Shown piece after piece: positions 34,277 to 44,600 of a stretch of DNA of 64,000 bases; the stretch's first letter is position 1, and the number at the start of each line of letters is the position of its first letter. The notes under the pieces are model-generated. The model was not told where the DNA came from, searched no databases, and worked only from the letters and a program-made list of their open reading frames with translations. Source of the DNA: JAGSPQ01 sp038206395. Lineage in GTDB: Bacteria > Myxococcota > Myxococcia > Myxococcales > Myxococcaceae. The stretch lies in the NCBI GenBank assembly GCA_038206395.1, contig JBBRAX010000001.1, forward strand, positions 124,001 through 188,000, written 5' to 3'. Both the position numbers and the translations under genes were made by a program.

Positions 34277-36745
34277 CTACCGGCGCTTCTTCCCGCCGAA
34301 CCCGCCCTTCGTCGCCTTCTTTCCACCCGACGGGCGGCCGTGCGACGGGCCGAACTTCTTGCCACCGCCGCGCGAAGCCGCCGCGCGCAGCTTCTCGAAC
34401 CCTGCCCGTCCACCACCGCCCGCGTTGCCGCGGGGACGATCGCCCGGCTTGCGCTCGCGGCCCTGGCCTTCACTGCCCTTGCGCGGCCCGAAAGGCAGGG
34501 GGGTGAGCAGCTCGAGATCCACCTGGCGGCGCTTGAAGTTGATCGAGTCGACCCTGATCTGCACCTTCATGCCGACCTTCACGAACCGGCCATCACCGAA
34601 GTAGATCCGCAGCGTCGTGGGGTCGAACTCGGCCCCCTCGCCCACCGTCTCGCTGCGCACGAGACCTTCCAGGTAGAGGCCGTCGAGCTCGACGAAAAAG
34701 CCGAAGTCGGTGAGCGCGGCGACCGTGCCGCCCATTTCTTCGCCGACGTGATCCTTCATCATCAGGCAGCTGTAGAAGCCGAGCACCTCGCGCTCGACCT
34801 GCATCGCTGCCCGCTCGCGTTCTGACGCCTGCACCGACAGCGCCTCGAGCCTCTCTCTTTCTGCATCCAGCGCCGGGCCTGCGCGCCGGGCCGGGTGCTT
34901 CCACGCCGCCTTCAGCAGCCGGTGAACGAGCAAGTCCGGGTAGCGCCGAATCGGCGAGGTGAAGTGCAGGTAGTCGGCCGCCCCCAGGCCGTAGTGGCCG
35001 AGGTTCTTCGACGAGTACACCGCCTGCATCATCGACCGCAGCAGCACCTGGTTCAGCGCGCGCTGCTCGGGGTGGCCGATCAGCTGGGTCAGCATCTCGT
35101 TCAGCTCCTGGCTCGTCGGTTCGACGGCCTTCGCGCTCTTCACCTTCACGCCGAAGACGCCGGCCAGCGACTGGAACATCGCCACCTTGTCCTCGTCGGG
35201 CGGGGCGTGGAACCGGTTCACCGTCGGCAGGCCTTTGAGGCGGAACCACTTCCCGACCGCTTCGTTCGCCGCGAGCATGCACTCTTCGACGAGGCGGTGG
35301 CTCTCGAGCCGTTCACGCCGCACCATGCGCTTCGGCTGGCCGTCGGCCTCGAGCTCGATCTTCGACTCGGGCAGATCGAAGTCGATCGCGCCGCGCGTCA
35401 GCCGCATCGCCGTCAGCGTCTTCGCCAGCGTGTTGGCGCGAACGAAGAGATCCTTCAGCTCGGTGCGGCCCGGCACCTGCTCGCCGTTGAGCACCGCGTG
35501 GACTTCTTCGTACGTGCAGCGCGCGCGGCTCTTCATCACCGCCGGGTACACCTGCGTCTCGTGCGTCTCGCCCGTCTTGTCGATCTGCATGTCGGCCACC
35601 ATGCAGAGGCGATCTTCGTCGGGCTTCAGCGAGCAGATGCCGTTCGACAACCGCTCGGGGAGCATCGGCAGTACGCGGCCGGGCAGGTAGACGCTGGTCG
35701 CGCGGCGCAGGCCCTCGGCGTCCAGGGCGCTGCCTTCCTTCACGTAGTGCGAGACGTCGGCGATCGCGACCACCAGCCGCCAGCCATCGCCCTTCGGCTC
35801 GACGTAGATCGCGTCGTCGAAGTCGCGCGCGTCTTCGCCGTCGATCGTGACCAGCGACATCGACCGCAGATCACGGCGGCCCTCACTGCCGGCCTCCGCT
35901 TCGCTGACGGTGAGCTCGATGCCGTCCGCTTCGTCCATCACCTCGGGGGGGAACTCGTCGTGGAAGCCCTTCGCGTAGGCCAGCGCCAGCACTTCGACCG
36001 AACGATCGCCGGGGCGACCGAGGCTGCCCGCCACTTCACCCGTCAGCTGCGTGCGCTCGCGCAACAGCTGCGCGCCGATGCCGAGCCGCACCTTCACCGC
36101 GTCGCCAGGGCGCGCGATCTGCGTCTTCGGAACCTTGATCGAGCCCAGCGAGCCATCGCTGGGAGTGACCCACGCTTCCGTGCCGCGCTCGTCGTAGGTG
36201 CCGACGACCATCTGGCGCAGCCGCTGATGCACCTTGAGAATCCGGCCGATGTTGCGGCCATTGCGCCCGATCGAAACCTCGACCTCGACGCGATCACCGT
36301 CAATCGCCCGCTTCGCCTCTTCCGGCGGAAGGAAGACATTGTCGCCCTTCGCGTCCGACGGATGCACGAACCCGAAACCGTCGGGGTGAACGTGAAGCGT
36401 GCCGACCATCGCGTTGTTTCTTTGGGGAGGGAGCGGAACCACCTGGTCGACCTTCACCACCTTCTTCTCTGCGTGCTGCACCTGCGACTTCCTTTCGTGC
36501 TTCGTCACCTTCTCTGCGATCCTCTCAACCTTTTTCTTGTTCTCGGCGGGCGGAATTGGCCCGATCAACGCGTACATCTTTCCTTCCTGATCTAACTGCC
36601 CTTCTTGAAGCATGCGCGCCAGGACGCGCTTCAGCACCGATTGCTGACCTGCAGACAACGAAAGGGCCCGGCCCAATTCCTTCAGGCCAAGCGGACGCCC
36701 CGCGGAGGCAAACACCTCGCGGACCTGCGCACTGTCGATTTTCAC
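34277..36745 (-). CDS. rnr: Ribonuclease R
   Basis: An 822-residue 3'-5' exoribonuclease of the RNase II/R family. It has an N-terminal winged-helix segment (about 1-65), cold-shock domains (about 95-240), and the RNB catalytic core with DGEDARDFDDAI (about 298-309; the Asp residues bind Mg). The C-terminal S1 domain is at about 670-748 (FGFFVELDGLYLEGLVRSE). A final ~68-residue Gly/Lys/Arg-rich tail resembles the basic tail that lets RNase R unwind structured RNA. The GTG start shares one base with the stop of the upstream gene (TAGTG). Confidence 0.95.
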   Translation of the reverse strand: MKIDSAQVREVFASAGRPLGLKELGRALSLSAGQQSVLKRVLARMLQEGQLDQEGKMYALIGPIPPAENKKKVERIAEKVTKHERKSQVQHAEKKVVKVDQVVPLPPQRNNAMVGTLHVHPDGFGFVHPSDAKGDNVFLPPEEAKRAIDGDRVEVEVSIGRNGRNIGRILKVHQRLRQMVVGTYDERGTEAWVTPSDGSLGSIKVPKTQIARPGDAVKVRLGIGAQLLRERTQLTGEVAGSLGRPGDRSVEVLALAYAKGFHDEFPPEVMDEADGIELTVSEAEAGSEGRRDLRSMSLVTIDGEDARDFDDAIYVEPKGDGWRLVVAIADVSHYVKEGSALDAEGLRRATSVYLPGRVLPMLPERLSNGICSLKPDEDRLCMVADMQIDKTGETHETQVYPAVMKSRARCTYEEVHAVLNGEQVPGRTELKDLFVRANTLAKTLTAMRLTRGAIDFDLPESKIELEADGQPKRMVRRERLESHRLVEECMLAANEAVGKWFRLKGLPTVNRFHAPPDEDKVAMFQSLAGVFGVKVKSAKAVEPTSQELNEMLTQLIGHPEQRALNQVLLRSMMQAVYSSKNLGHYGLGAADYLHFTSPIRRYPDLLVHRLLKAAWKHPARRAGPALDAERERLEALSVQASERERAAMQVEREVLGFYSCLMMKDHVGEEMGGTVAALTDFGFFVELDGLYLEGLVRSETVGEGAEFDPTTLRIYFGDGRFVKVGMKVQIRVDSINFKRRQVDLELLTPLPFGPRKGSEGQGRERKPGDRPRGNAGGGGRAGFEKLRAAASRGGGKKFGPSHGRPSGGKKATKGGFGGKKRR

Positions 36746-37362
36746 TAGAAGTAGACCGTCGCCCCAACGCCGGGCGTGAATAAGAGGAGCCCGATCGTGC
36801 CGGATCTGAAATTGATCGGCAGCGCGAAAAGGGCCCGGACGTTCATCGAGAAGTACTGCGAAAAGAAATACTCGCCGCCGCCGCCCGCGTTCACCACCAG
36901 CGCGAAGTCGTCGTTCTTGTCGGTGAGCAATTTGCCGAAGCCGACCTGCGCGGTGACGAAAGGCCGCACCGAGTCGGTCGTCTTGCGGAACATCAGATCA
37001 GCGCCCGCTGCGATCGTGAAACCGACGCTGGTGTTCTGCGGGTATTGGGGAAAGCTGGCGGCCGCTCCAGCGTCGAGCGTCAGCTTGAGCAGGTCGGTGA
37101 TGAAGAAGCCGACCCCGACCGCTGCAGTGGGCAGGTTCGGAGACGGCGAACCGAAGAAGGTGGCGCGGATGCCGAGCGTGCCTGCTCCGGCCGACAGCTG
37201 CGTCGACGCCAGAGCCGCCGCGACAGGGCGGGTGGGCACCACCCTGGCGGGCGCCGCCTCGACCGGTGCCGGCGCAGTCTCCGCCGGCTGAATCTCTGAA
37301 CCGATTTCCTGCGCGAACGCCGATGTCGCAAGCACCGCCGACACCAGCGCCCAGCGAATCAC
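36745..37362 (-). CDS. Putative outer-membrane beta-barrel protein
   Basis: A 205-residue exported protein. The signal peptide is MIRWALVSAVLATSAFA with cleavage before QE. A Pro/Ala-rich spacer follows (about 25-55). The rest alternates polar and hydrophobic residues with Gly turns (GTLGIRATFFGSPSP, FVTAQVGFGKLLTDK), and the last residue is Phe after a TVY strand, typical of outer-membrane barrels. It resembles OprF/OmpA-like eight-stranded barrels without an OmpA domain. Its start overlaps the stop of the Lys-rich gene (GTGA) and its stop abuts rnr. Confidence 0.78.
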   Translation of the reverse strand: MIRWALVSAVLATSAFAQEIGSEIQPAETAPAPVEAAPARVVPTRPVAAALASTQLSAGAGTLGIRATFFGSPSPNLPTAAVGVGFFITDLLKLTLDAGAAASFPQYPQNTSVGFTIAAGADLMFRKTTDSVRPFVTAQVGFGKLLTDKNDDFALVVNAGGGGEYFFSQYFSMNVRALFALPINFRSGTIGLLLFTPGVGATVYF

Positions 37363-38672
37363 GGGCCTTCCCCCGGCTTCACTGTCACGGTCAGCTTGTA
37401 CGTCTTCTGAACCTGGGTCGGGTTGAAGACCTTGGCGAGGAAGAAGTCGACGTCGTGAACGCCCGGGTTGCGCGGCGTGAAGAAGAATTCACGCATCGCC
37501 GCACCACCCGGCCTGAGCTCGAAGTTGGCTTCGCGCAGCGACACCCGCTTGGCCAGCGTGGGCTCGACGGCCCAGGTGTAACCGGCGCGCTCGGGCAGCC
37601 GAACCGACAGGCCGCTGTTGAGGCGCACTTCGATCGCACCCTTCTCACCGCGCGCGTCGACGTTCTTCAATTCCATTCCGTCGCGCATCACCGGCCGCAC
37701 ATCCAGCGGACGCGGCTCGCACGTCTCGACCATCACGTTGCCGCCCCAGCCCGAGGTCTTTTCGACCACGCCCGTGAGGTACATCGTGCCGCCGACGTGC
37801 TTCTTGATGCCCTTCGCGTTCTTGCCCTGCAGCAGGAAGCTGACCTGCTGGCGCGTGCCGCCGTTCGAGACGACGAGGAAGAAGTCTTCTCCCGTCATTT
37901 CCAAAGTGCCGCGCATCGACGCGAAGCCCTTCATGCCCGCGCCCATGCCCGCGTTGCAGACCTGCTCGGTCTCGCCAGGAGACAGGTATTTGAGCTTGAT
38001 CTCGGGCTCGACCGGAACTTCGGTGACCTCGAGCTCGGGCTTCTTCGCCGAGTACTTGCGGACCTCGACGATGCCACCGTGGTTGTTGGTGCGGCGGATG
38101 AGGCCGTTCACCGAGACCTTGTGGTCGACGTAGGCCGGCAGCACTTCCTGATCGGGCCCCTGCAAGAGGAAGAACAGCTCGCGTTTGTCGCGGCCGATCA
38201 CCTCGAGGTACGGGAAGCCAAGGTGGACGAACATCCGCCCCTTCAGCGAGCCCTCTCCCTGGACGCCACGACCAGTGCCGACCGAGAGGATCTGTTCCAT
38301 CTCGCGCTTGGTCAGCGGCTCGACCGGCGGCGGCAACTTCGACGCGCGCGGCAGCTGCTTGTCGGGCAACGGGCCAAGGAAGACGCCGTCACGCCGGGGC
38401 GCAGACATCGCGGGCTCCGGCACCTTCTTGACGTCGGCTGGCTTGCCCTTCGCGTCGACCTTCGCCGCCTTCTCGGGCTTCTCGGGCTTCGCCAGCACGG
38501 TTTTATCCGCGGTCTTCACCGCGGCCTTTTCGGGTTTTGGCGGCGGTGGCGCTTTCGCGACCTTCGCAGGTTTGAGCGGAGCCTTGGCCTTCACCACCTT
38601 CGGCGGCTTGACGGCCTTCGACTTCGCGGGCTTGTTCTTCGGGGACTTCGTGGCCTTCTTATCCTTCGCCAA
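37359..38672 (-). CDS. Hypothetical protein with Lys/Pro/Ala-rich N-terminus
   Basis: A 437-residue protein I cannot assign. Residues 1-88 are a disordered, strongly basic tail with KPxK and PKVVKAK repeats. Residues about 130-340 form a duplicated beta-rich segment: GSLKGRMFVHLGFPYLEVIG and GFASMRGTLEMTGEDFFLVV seem to start two related modules. The C-terminal ~90 residues (LNSGLSVRLPERAGYTWAVEP, ending VQKTYKLTVTV) resemble a chagasin-type inhibitor fold, a weak similarity. There is no signal peptide, so it is probably cytoplasmic and may bind nucleic acid (inference). It heads the operon with the barrel protein and RNase R. Confidence 0.72.
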   Translation of the reverse strand: MAKDKKATKSPKNKPAKSKAVKPPKVVKAKAPLKPAKVAKAPPPPKPEKAAVKTADKTVLAKPEKPEKAAKVDAKGKPADVKKVPEPAMSAPRRDGVFLGPLPDKQLPRASKLPPPVEPLTKREMEQILSVGTGRGVQGEGSLKGRMFVHLGFPYLEVIGRDKRELFFLLQGPDQEVLPAYVDHKVSVNGLIRRTNNHGGIVEVRKYSAKKPELEVTEVPVEPEIKLKYLSPGETEQVCNAGMGAGMKGFASMRGTLEMTGEDFFLVVSNGGTRQQVSFLLQGKNAKGIKKHVGGTMYLTGVVEKTSGWGGNVMVETCEPRPLDVRPVMRDGMELKNVDARGEKGAIEVRLNSGLSVRLPERAGYTWAVEPTLAKRVSLREANFELRPGGAAMREFFFTPRNPGVHDVDFFLAKVFNPTQVQKTYKLTVTVKPGEGP

Positions 38673-38769
38673 CGCGTCGCCTCTTTTGTAAAAGGGAGCG
38701 GTCCCTTACGACCTTCCGGGGCACCTTGTCAATCGACATTCCCGAGTGATTCGGGCAACTTCCGCGATC

Positions 38770-39975
38770 ATGGCGTTATTGAGTGTCGAAGAGGCGCTGA
38801 AAACCATCCTCTCGGGGGTGGCGGCGCTGCCCGAAGAAACGGTGGCGATTGAAGCGGCCCTGGGCCGGGCAATCGCCAAAACCGTTGTGGCTGCGCGGAC
38901 TTTGCCCCCCTGGGACAACTCCGCGATGGATGGGTTCGCCCTGAGGAGCGCGGACGCAGTCGCTCCAGCTGCCCGCCTCGAGGTGGTCGATCGGATCTTC
39001 GCCGGCGACCTGCCGAAAAAAGCGATCGGCCCGGGCCAGTGCGCGCAGATCATGACCGGCGCGCCCCTGCCACCCGGCGCCGACGCGGTGCTGATGCAGG
39101 AAAAGGTCGTCTCGACGAACGGGTTTGTCGTGCTCCAGGAAGCCGTACCAAAGGGCAACGCCGTTCGACGCGCGGGGGAAGACACGCGAAAGGGCGAGAT
39201 CCTGCTCGCCGAGGGCACGGTGATCGGAATCCCCGAAGCCGGGCTTTTGTGGTCGCAGGGCTTCTCGACTGTCACGGTTCGTCGGAGGCCCCGGGTCGCG
39301 ATCGCGTCGACGGGAGACGAGCTGTGCCCGATTGGTGAAACGCCGGGCGAGAGGATCTTCGACACCAACTCTCCGTCACTGGCGGTCGCCGTGCGCCGCG
39401 CCGGTGGAGACCCGACGCTGCTCGGCCTTGCCCGCGATCGCCTCGATGAGGTGAAGGCGCTTTTTGCGAAGGGCCTCGACTACGACGTGCTGATCACCAG
39501 CGCCGGAGCGTCCGTCGGTGAACGCGACTTCGCCAAAGACGCGCTCGAAGCGATTGGGGTCACGATGGACTTCTGGAAGGTGGCGATGAAACCGGGCAAG
39601 CCGCTGGCAGTCGGCCGCCGCGGCTCGACCCACGTCTTCGGCCTCCCCGGCAACCCCACCAGCTCGCTGGTCACGTTCGAGCTCTTCGTGCGCCCCGCCC
39701 TTCGCGCGCTGCAGGGCCTGCCTTCGGAGGTTCCGACCCTCGGCGGCCGCATCGCCACGCCCTTCAAGAAGGCACCCGGCCTGCGCCACCACGTCCGCGC
39801 CACCGTTGCCCACCGCGACGGCGAGCTCTGGGCCACGCCGCTGGCCACCCAGAGCTCAGGCGCGCTGACCTCGGCGGCCACGGCCACCCACCTCATTTCC
39901 GTGCCCCCCGAGACCACTTCTCTGGCCGTCGGCGACCGAATCACACTGATTCCAGTGAGTTGGAGTTGGCTGTGA
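38770..39975 (+). CDS. moeA: Molybdopterin molybdenumtransferase MoeA
   Basis: A 401-residue enzyme that inserts molybdate into adenylated molybdopterin. It has PPWDNSAMDGFALR (about 47-60), IMTGAPLPPGADAVLMQE, GKSGE-type GEDTRKGE, a MoaB/Mog domain with RIFDTNSPSLAVAVRRAGGD, ITSAGASVGERDF, and VFGLPGNPTSSLVTFE (about 290-305). The ATG at 38770 fits the family N-terminus; a GTG at 38746 adds 8 residues. No other molybdopterin gene is adjacent. Expression is divergent from the Lys-rich gene. Confidence 0.94.
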   Translation: MALLSVEEALKTILSGVAALPEETVAIEAALGRAIAKTVVAARTLPPWDNSAMDGFALRSADAVAPAARLEVVDRIFAGDLPKKAIGPGQCAQIMTGAPLPPGADAVLMQEKVVSTNGFVVLQEAVPKGNAVRRAGEDTRKGEILLAEGTVIGIPEAGLLWSQGFSTVTVRRRPRVAIASTGDELCPIGETPGERIFDTNSPSLAVAVRRAGGDPTLLGLARDRLDEVKALFAKGLDYDVLITSAGASVGERDFAKDALEAIGVTMDFWKVAMKPGKPLAVGRRGSTHVFGLPGNPTSSLVTFELFVRPALRALQGLPSEVPTLGGRIATPFKKAPGLRHHVRATVAHRDGELWATPLATQSSGALTSAATATHLISVPPETTSLAVGDRITLIPVSWSWL

Positions 39976-40041
39976 AACCTCTGTTCAACTTGCGTATCTA
40001 TTGAGCGGCCCGTAATTCATGAGCAGAGGGTCCTCTTTTCG

Positions 40042-40719
40042 ATGAACGACACCAGAATGCTGCCCACGAAGAAGCCCTCGTCTCATCTCGAGCGCTACTC
40101 GGAAGCCAACCTGCCCACCGCGCGGGGGACCTTCAAAATCATCGTCTTCCGCGACAAGCGAAACGATCGCGAGCACGTCGCGATGGTGCGTGGCGACGTC
40201 ACCAACCACCAGGGTGTGCCGGTGCGCATCCACTCCGAATGCCTCACCAGCGAAGTCTTCGGCAGCCTGAAGTGCGACTGCCGCGCCCAGCTCGATCGCG
40301 CCCTCGACTTCATCGCGCAGCACCCGTGCGGCGTTGTCATCTACCTGCGCCAGGAAGGCCGCGGCATCGGGCTCGGCAACAAGATCAAGGCGTACGCGCT
40401 TCAAGAGCAGGGGTACGACACCGTCGAGGCCAACCTGAAGCTCGGCTTTCCCGACGACCTGCGCCGCTACGACATCGCGTCCGAGATGCTGCGCAGCCTC
40501 GGCGTCCAGTCGGTCGACCTGATCACCAACAACCCGCTGAAGATCGCCGGGCTCGTCGACGAAGGCATTCCCGTGCAGCGCCGCATCCCCTCGCGCACGC
40601 TCTCGACGCCGATCAACATCGAGTACCTGAAGACAAAGCGCGACCGATCTGGCCACCTTTTGGACCTGGAAGAGACGCCCCTGAACGCGACCTCGAAGAC
40701 GGGCGGCAAGGCCGGCTGA
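40042..40719 (+). CDS. ribA: GTP cyclohydrolase II
   Basis: A 225-residue enzyme for the first step of riboflavin synthesis (GTP to diaminopyrimidine, formate and pyrophosphate). The zinc ligands are the three Cys of ECLTSEVFGSLKCDCRAQL (about residues 66-81). YLRQEGRGIGLGNKIKAYALQ and TVEANLKLGF follow, and NNPLKIAGL is the usual late motif. It is not fused to a RibB domain. No FMN riboswitch is visible in the 66-base leader. It is followed closely by the MBL-fold gene. Confidence 0.95.
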   Translation: MNDTRMLPTKKPSSHLERYSEANLPTARGTFKIIVFRDKRNDREHVAMVRGDVTNHQGVPVRIHSECLTSEVFGSLKCDCRAQLDRALDFIAQHPCGVVIYLRQEGRGIGLGNKIKAYALQEQGYDTVEANLKLGFPDDLRRYDIASEMLRSLGVQSVDLITNNPLKIAGLVDEGIPVQRRIPSRTLSTPINIEYLKTKRDRSGHLLDLEETPLNATSKTGGKAG

Positions 40720-40772
40720 GCCACACAATTCGCTATCGCCCTCTGGCCGGCCCCCTTAACCTACGACGCCCT

Positions 40773-41651
40773 GTGAGCGCGTCGCCGAGGAAGGCTCGGA
40801 AACCAGCCAAGAAGGGACCCGTCGGCCTCAGCGTTCGGTGCTGGGGGGTTCGGGGTTCGATCCCCGCTCCGGGTGAATCGACGAAGAAGTACGGCGGCAA
40901 CACGCCCTGCGTCGAGATTCGGGCGGGCGAGCATCGGCTGATCTTCGACCTCGGCACGGGCGCCCGCGTGCTCGGCGAAGAGAATGCCGGCAAGCCGATG
41001 AACGGACACATCTTCTGCACGCACTACCACTACGACCACCTGCAGGGCCTGCCGTTCTTCGGCCCGGTGTTCGACCCGCGAAGCCATTTCACCGTGATGG
41101 GGCCGACCCGCAACGGGCGCACCGTAAAAGAGGTGCTCTTCGGGCAGATGCAGCAGCCCTACTTCCCCGTCACTGCCGAAATGGTGTTCCGCGCGCAGAT
41201 GCACTACGCGCCGTTCGCGGAAGGCGACCGGTACCCCATCGGCGAAGCCCTCGTCACCGCGCTCGAGCTGAACCACCCGGGCGGCAACCTCTGCTACCGC
41301 GTCGACTACAAAGGCAAGGCGATCGTCTTCGCCACCGATCACGAGCACGGCACGGATCGCGACGGCCAGCTCGAGAAGTTCGCCCACGGCGCCGACGTGA
41401 TCATCTACGACGCGATGTACTCGGAAGACGAGTACCGCGGCCGCGGCGGGGGCGCTCCGAAGGTTGGCTGGGGCCACTCGACCTGGCAGCACGCGGCGCG
41501 CATGGCCGACAACGCGGAAGTGAAGCAGCTGGTGCTCTTTCACCACGACGCCACCCGCACCGACGCCGACCTCGAGAAGGTGGTGCGCCAGGTTCGCAAG
41601 CTTCGCCCCGACGCGATCGCCGCCCGTGAAGGGCAGACGATCTCGCTGTAG
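40773..41651 (+). CDS. Metallo-beta-lactamase-fold hydrolase
   Basis: A 292-residue MBL-fold metal-dependent hydrolase. The GTG at 40773 is used; the longer open frame runs over ribA in another frame. The core begins VRCWGVRGSIPAPG (about residue 22), typical of the PhnP/phosphodiesterase-like MBL group. The metal motif THYHYDHLQG is at about residues 83-92, and FATDHEHG, VIIYDAMYSEDEY, GWGHSTWQHA and LVLFHHD supply further metal ligands. Such enzymes cleave cyclic or other phosphodiesters; the substrate here is unknown. Confidence 0.88.
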   Translation: MSASPRKARKPAKKGPVGLSVRCWGVRGSIPAPGESTKKYGGNTPCVEIRAGEHRLIFDLGTGARVLGEENAGKPMNGHIFCTHYHYDHLQGLPFFGPVFDPRSHFTVMGPTRNGRTVKEVLFGQMQQPYFPVTAEMVFRAQMHYAPFAEGDRYPIGEALVTALELNHPGGNLCYRVDYKGKAIVFATDHEHGTDRDGQLEKFAHGADVIIYDAMYSEDEYRGRGGGAPKVGWGHSTWQHAARMADNAEVKQLVLFHHDATRTDADLEKVVRQVRKLRPDAIAAREGQTISL

Positions 41652-41661
41652 CCCGCCCCGC

Positions 41662-44600
41662 CTACTTCCCGCCGGTCGCGACGGTCAGCACGTGCCCCTG
41701 TGAATACGCGGTGAACTCGGGCGCGTACATCGACTGAAGCGTCGCCGGGCCCACTCGGAAGGTGCCGCCCAGGTTCGCGCGCACGCGGTACTTGAACGTG
41801 TACTGACCGGCGGGGAGGTTCTCGAAGAAGAAGTTGGTGCCCGAGTCGCGGTACTCCTCGTACCAGCTGAGGCCAAGATCCCACCTGTAGCGGGACACCG
41901 CGCCTTCCGGCTCGAAGCCCGCGCCGCGCGGATCGCGAAGGTGCACGTACTCCGCCTGCGCCCGCGCCTTGATCGACAGCTGCACCTCGAGCTCGTCGCC
42001 CGGCTCGAGCTTCGCTCCGTCGGTCAGGGGCTGCAGCGTCGTCTCCTTTCCCGTCTTCAGCCGCTTGAAGTACGTGCGCGAGACCTGGAACAGATCGCCC
42101 CGCGCTTCTGTGGGCAGCTTGTCAGTCGAGAAGTGCCAGGTCGCCGACGCGAACTGGAAGCCCTTCGTCGTCTTCGACACGGTCACCGTCGACATCGTCT
42201 TGCCGTCGATCTGCGGCCCCGGCACCACCAGCTGGTTCTTTTTGCCGGTGTACTCGTCAGGCGCGAACTCGAACTTCTTCTGAATCGGCCCGATGCTCAC
42301 CAGCGACTCTTCGCGAATCCCCAGCGTCTTCTCGGACTGCATGTATTTCACCAGCGAGTAGATGACCTCGGCCGTGGCGCGGGTCGATTTCCACTGGTTC
42401 AGCTTCTTGTTGATGAGCAACCACTGCACGAGGCCGTCGCGGCGCGTGTCTTTCGGAGACAGCTCGGTCAACGCGCGCAGGGCAAAGGCGTGCGACTCGA
42501 TGGTGTCGTTGTACCAGAGCCAGGCGCGATCCTCGGGCTGCCAGAAGGTGCCGTCGTCCTGGGTGGTCTTCGCCGAATCCATCACGCTGTCGAACACCAG
42601 CTTCGCGTCGGCCGGCCGCTTCATTCGCTGCAGCGTCAGCGCCAGGTAGCCCTTCAGGTAGGGCGAGTGCTTCTTCCAGTGCCTGAAGCTGAACTCGAGC
42701 ATCTGCCTGCGTTCATCCGCAGAGAAAGCAGCGTTCGTCCAGCTCTCGTCCGGGTAGCTCGACGCGACGTAGTTGAGGAAGGTGACGAACTCCCAGCAGC
42801 CATTGAGCGCCATGCACGCCTTCCAGCTGCCACGGTACTCCGACGCGAGGTACTGCCAGGCGCGCTGAACCACGTCCTTCGGCACGTCGACCTTGAACTC
42901 GGCCGCCTTCGCGAAGCCGTGCGCCAGGTAGAGCGTGATGTACGGCGACGGAGGCCCGCCCGCGAACCAAGGGAAGCCACCCCCCGACGTCTGCGCCTTG
43001 CGTAGCTTGGTCAACGCCGACGCCTGCTCGGCACTGACGACCTTCGGGTCGAGCATGTTGATGAAGTCCTGATCGGCCGCCCCGCCCTTCGACGCCATCA
43101 CCCACGGCGATTCCTCGAGAGTCAGCTTCCGGTTCGGATCCATCGCGTCGAAGGTCTCGAGCGGCGTGGTGCGCTTCACAAAGCCCGCGGCCATCTTTGC
43201 CACCGCCGGGTGATCGCGGAACACGCTGCCGACGATGCCGGACGAGACGAACCGGTTCATCGTCTGCTCGGTGCACTCGTACGGGTAGCGCGCCAGGTAG
43301 GGCAGCGCCTGCAGGACGGTGAAGAACAGCTGGGCGTCGACGGTGACCACCAGTTGCTCGTTGATGCGCGACGGATCATCGTTCTTCGCCAGGTCGGCGA
43401 AGGTCATCTTCCGTTCCTGCGCGTCGCGCAGGGTGACGAACTTCGACTGCGCGAGGTGCATGCGCGAGGGCAGCAGGGGCATCGGCCGCAGCTCGCCATC
43501 GCTGAAGTCACCCGACTTCGCCACCACGCGAATCGCCACCGTGCCCACCCGTTTCGGAGCGACGATCGGGAAGGTCAAGCTCGCCCCCTCGCCCGCCTTG
43601 ACCGAGAACGGCTGCGGACCTGTGTTCATCAGCGAGAACTCTTTGCTCAAGTCCGCGTTCGTGTCGGGGTCGAAGATCTCGAACATGAGCTCGCCCTTCA
43701 GCTCGGACTTCGAGGCGTTGTTCACCACCACCTTGATTGCGGCCGCGTCGCCCTCGCGAAGGAAGCGCGGCAGGTACGGCCGCACCATCAACTCCTTCAC
43801 CGACTTCGCCTGCGTCTTGGTCGAGCCGCCGCGAAGATCCTTGGTCATCGCGTGCGCCCACACATTCCACGCCGTCACCGAGTCCGGCACCTGGAACTCG
43901 AAGGACGCCGTGCCCTTCGCGTCAGTGATCAGCTGGGGAATGAAGAACGCGGTTTCGGCGAAGTTGCTGCGCACCTCGACCGCCTTGCTTTCTTCCCCGC
44001 CGACCTTGTTCGCGGCCTGCGCCATTGTTTGAGCGGCGGGTTTCGCCTTCTCAGATTTCTCGGGCGGCGCCATCGGGGGAGGCGCAGGGGCTGCTGCCCC
44101 TTCGACCGCCATCTCGGCTGAGGCCATTGAATCGGACTTCGACTCGGATCTCGCCATCCGCCGCGTCTCAGCTGCGTACCCGCCACCGCCCGTCCCGCGG
44201 CCACGCAGGCCCATGCCGCCCACGCCGTACGACTCGAAGAAGACGAGCTGGTCGGCGCGCAGCTGCGGGTAGCCCGGCAACGTGAACCAGTTGTTGTACG
44301 AGAGCCACATCGGGCCCGCGGTGTTCAGCGAGTGCGTCAGCCACGGCACGCCCGTGCGGCTCGCGTACAGCGAGATCACGTTCGGCGGCGAGTGAGGGCC
44401 GAACAGATCCAGCGACTGGTCGAACATGTACGCCAGCACTTCGGCAGCGCCCGCCTCCAGCGCCTTGCCGTTGGCCTTCACCGAGACAGTGAAGGTCTCT
44501 TTCTGGCCGGGCCGCAGCGTGTCGCGGAAGGTGCTGAACGACAGGTCGAGCTGCTTGTTGTCCCACGGCACGAAGATCGAGCTCTGGAACTGCAGCAGCT

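Noticed and set aside
40025..40036. AGAGG/CCTCT hairpin in the ribA leader as a riboswitch or SD-sequestering element
   Set aside because: The stem is 4-5 bp with almost no loop, and nothing resembles an FMN riboswitch.
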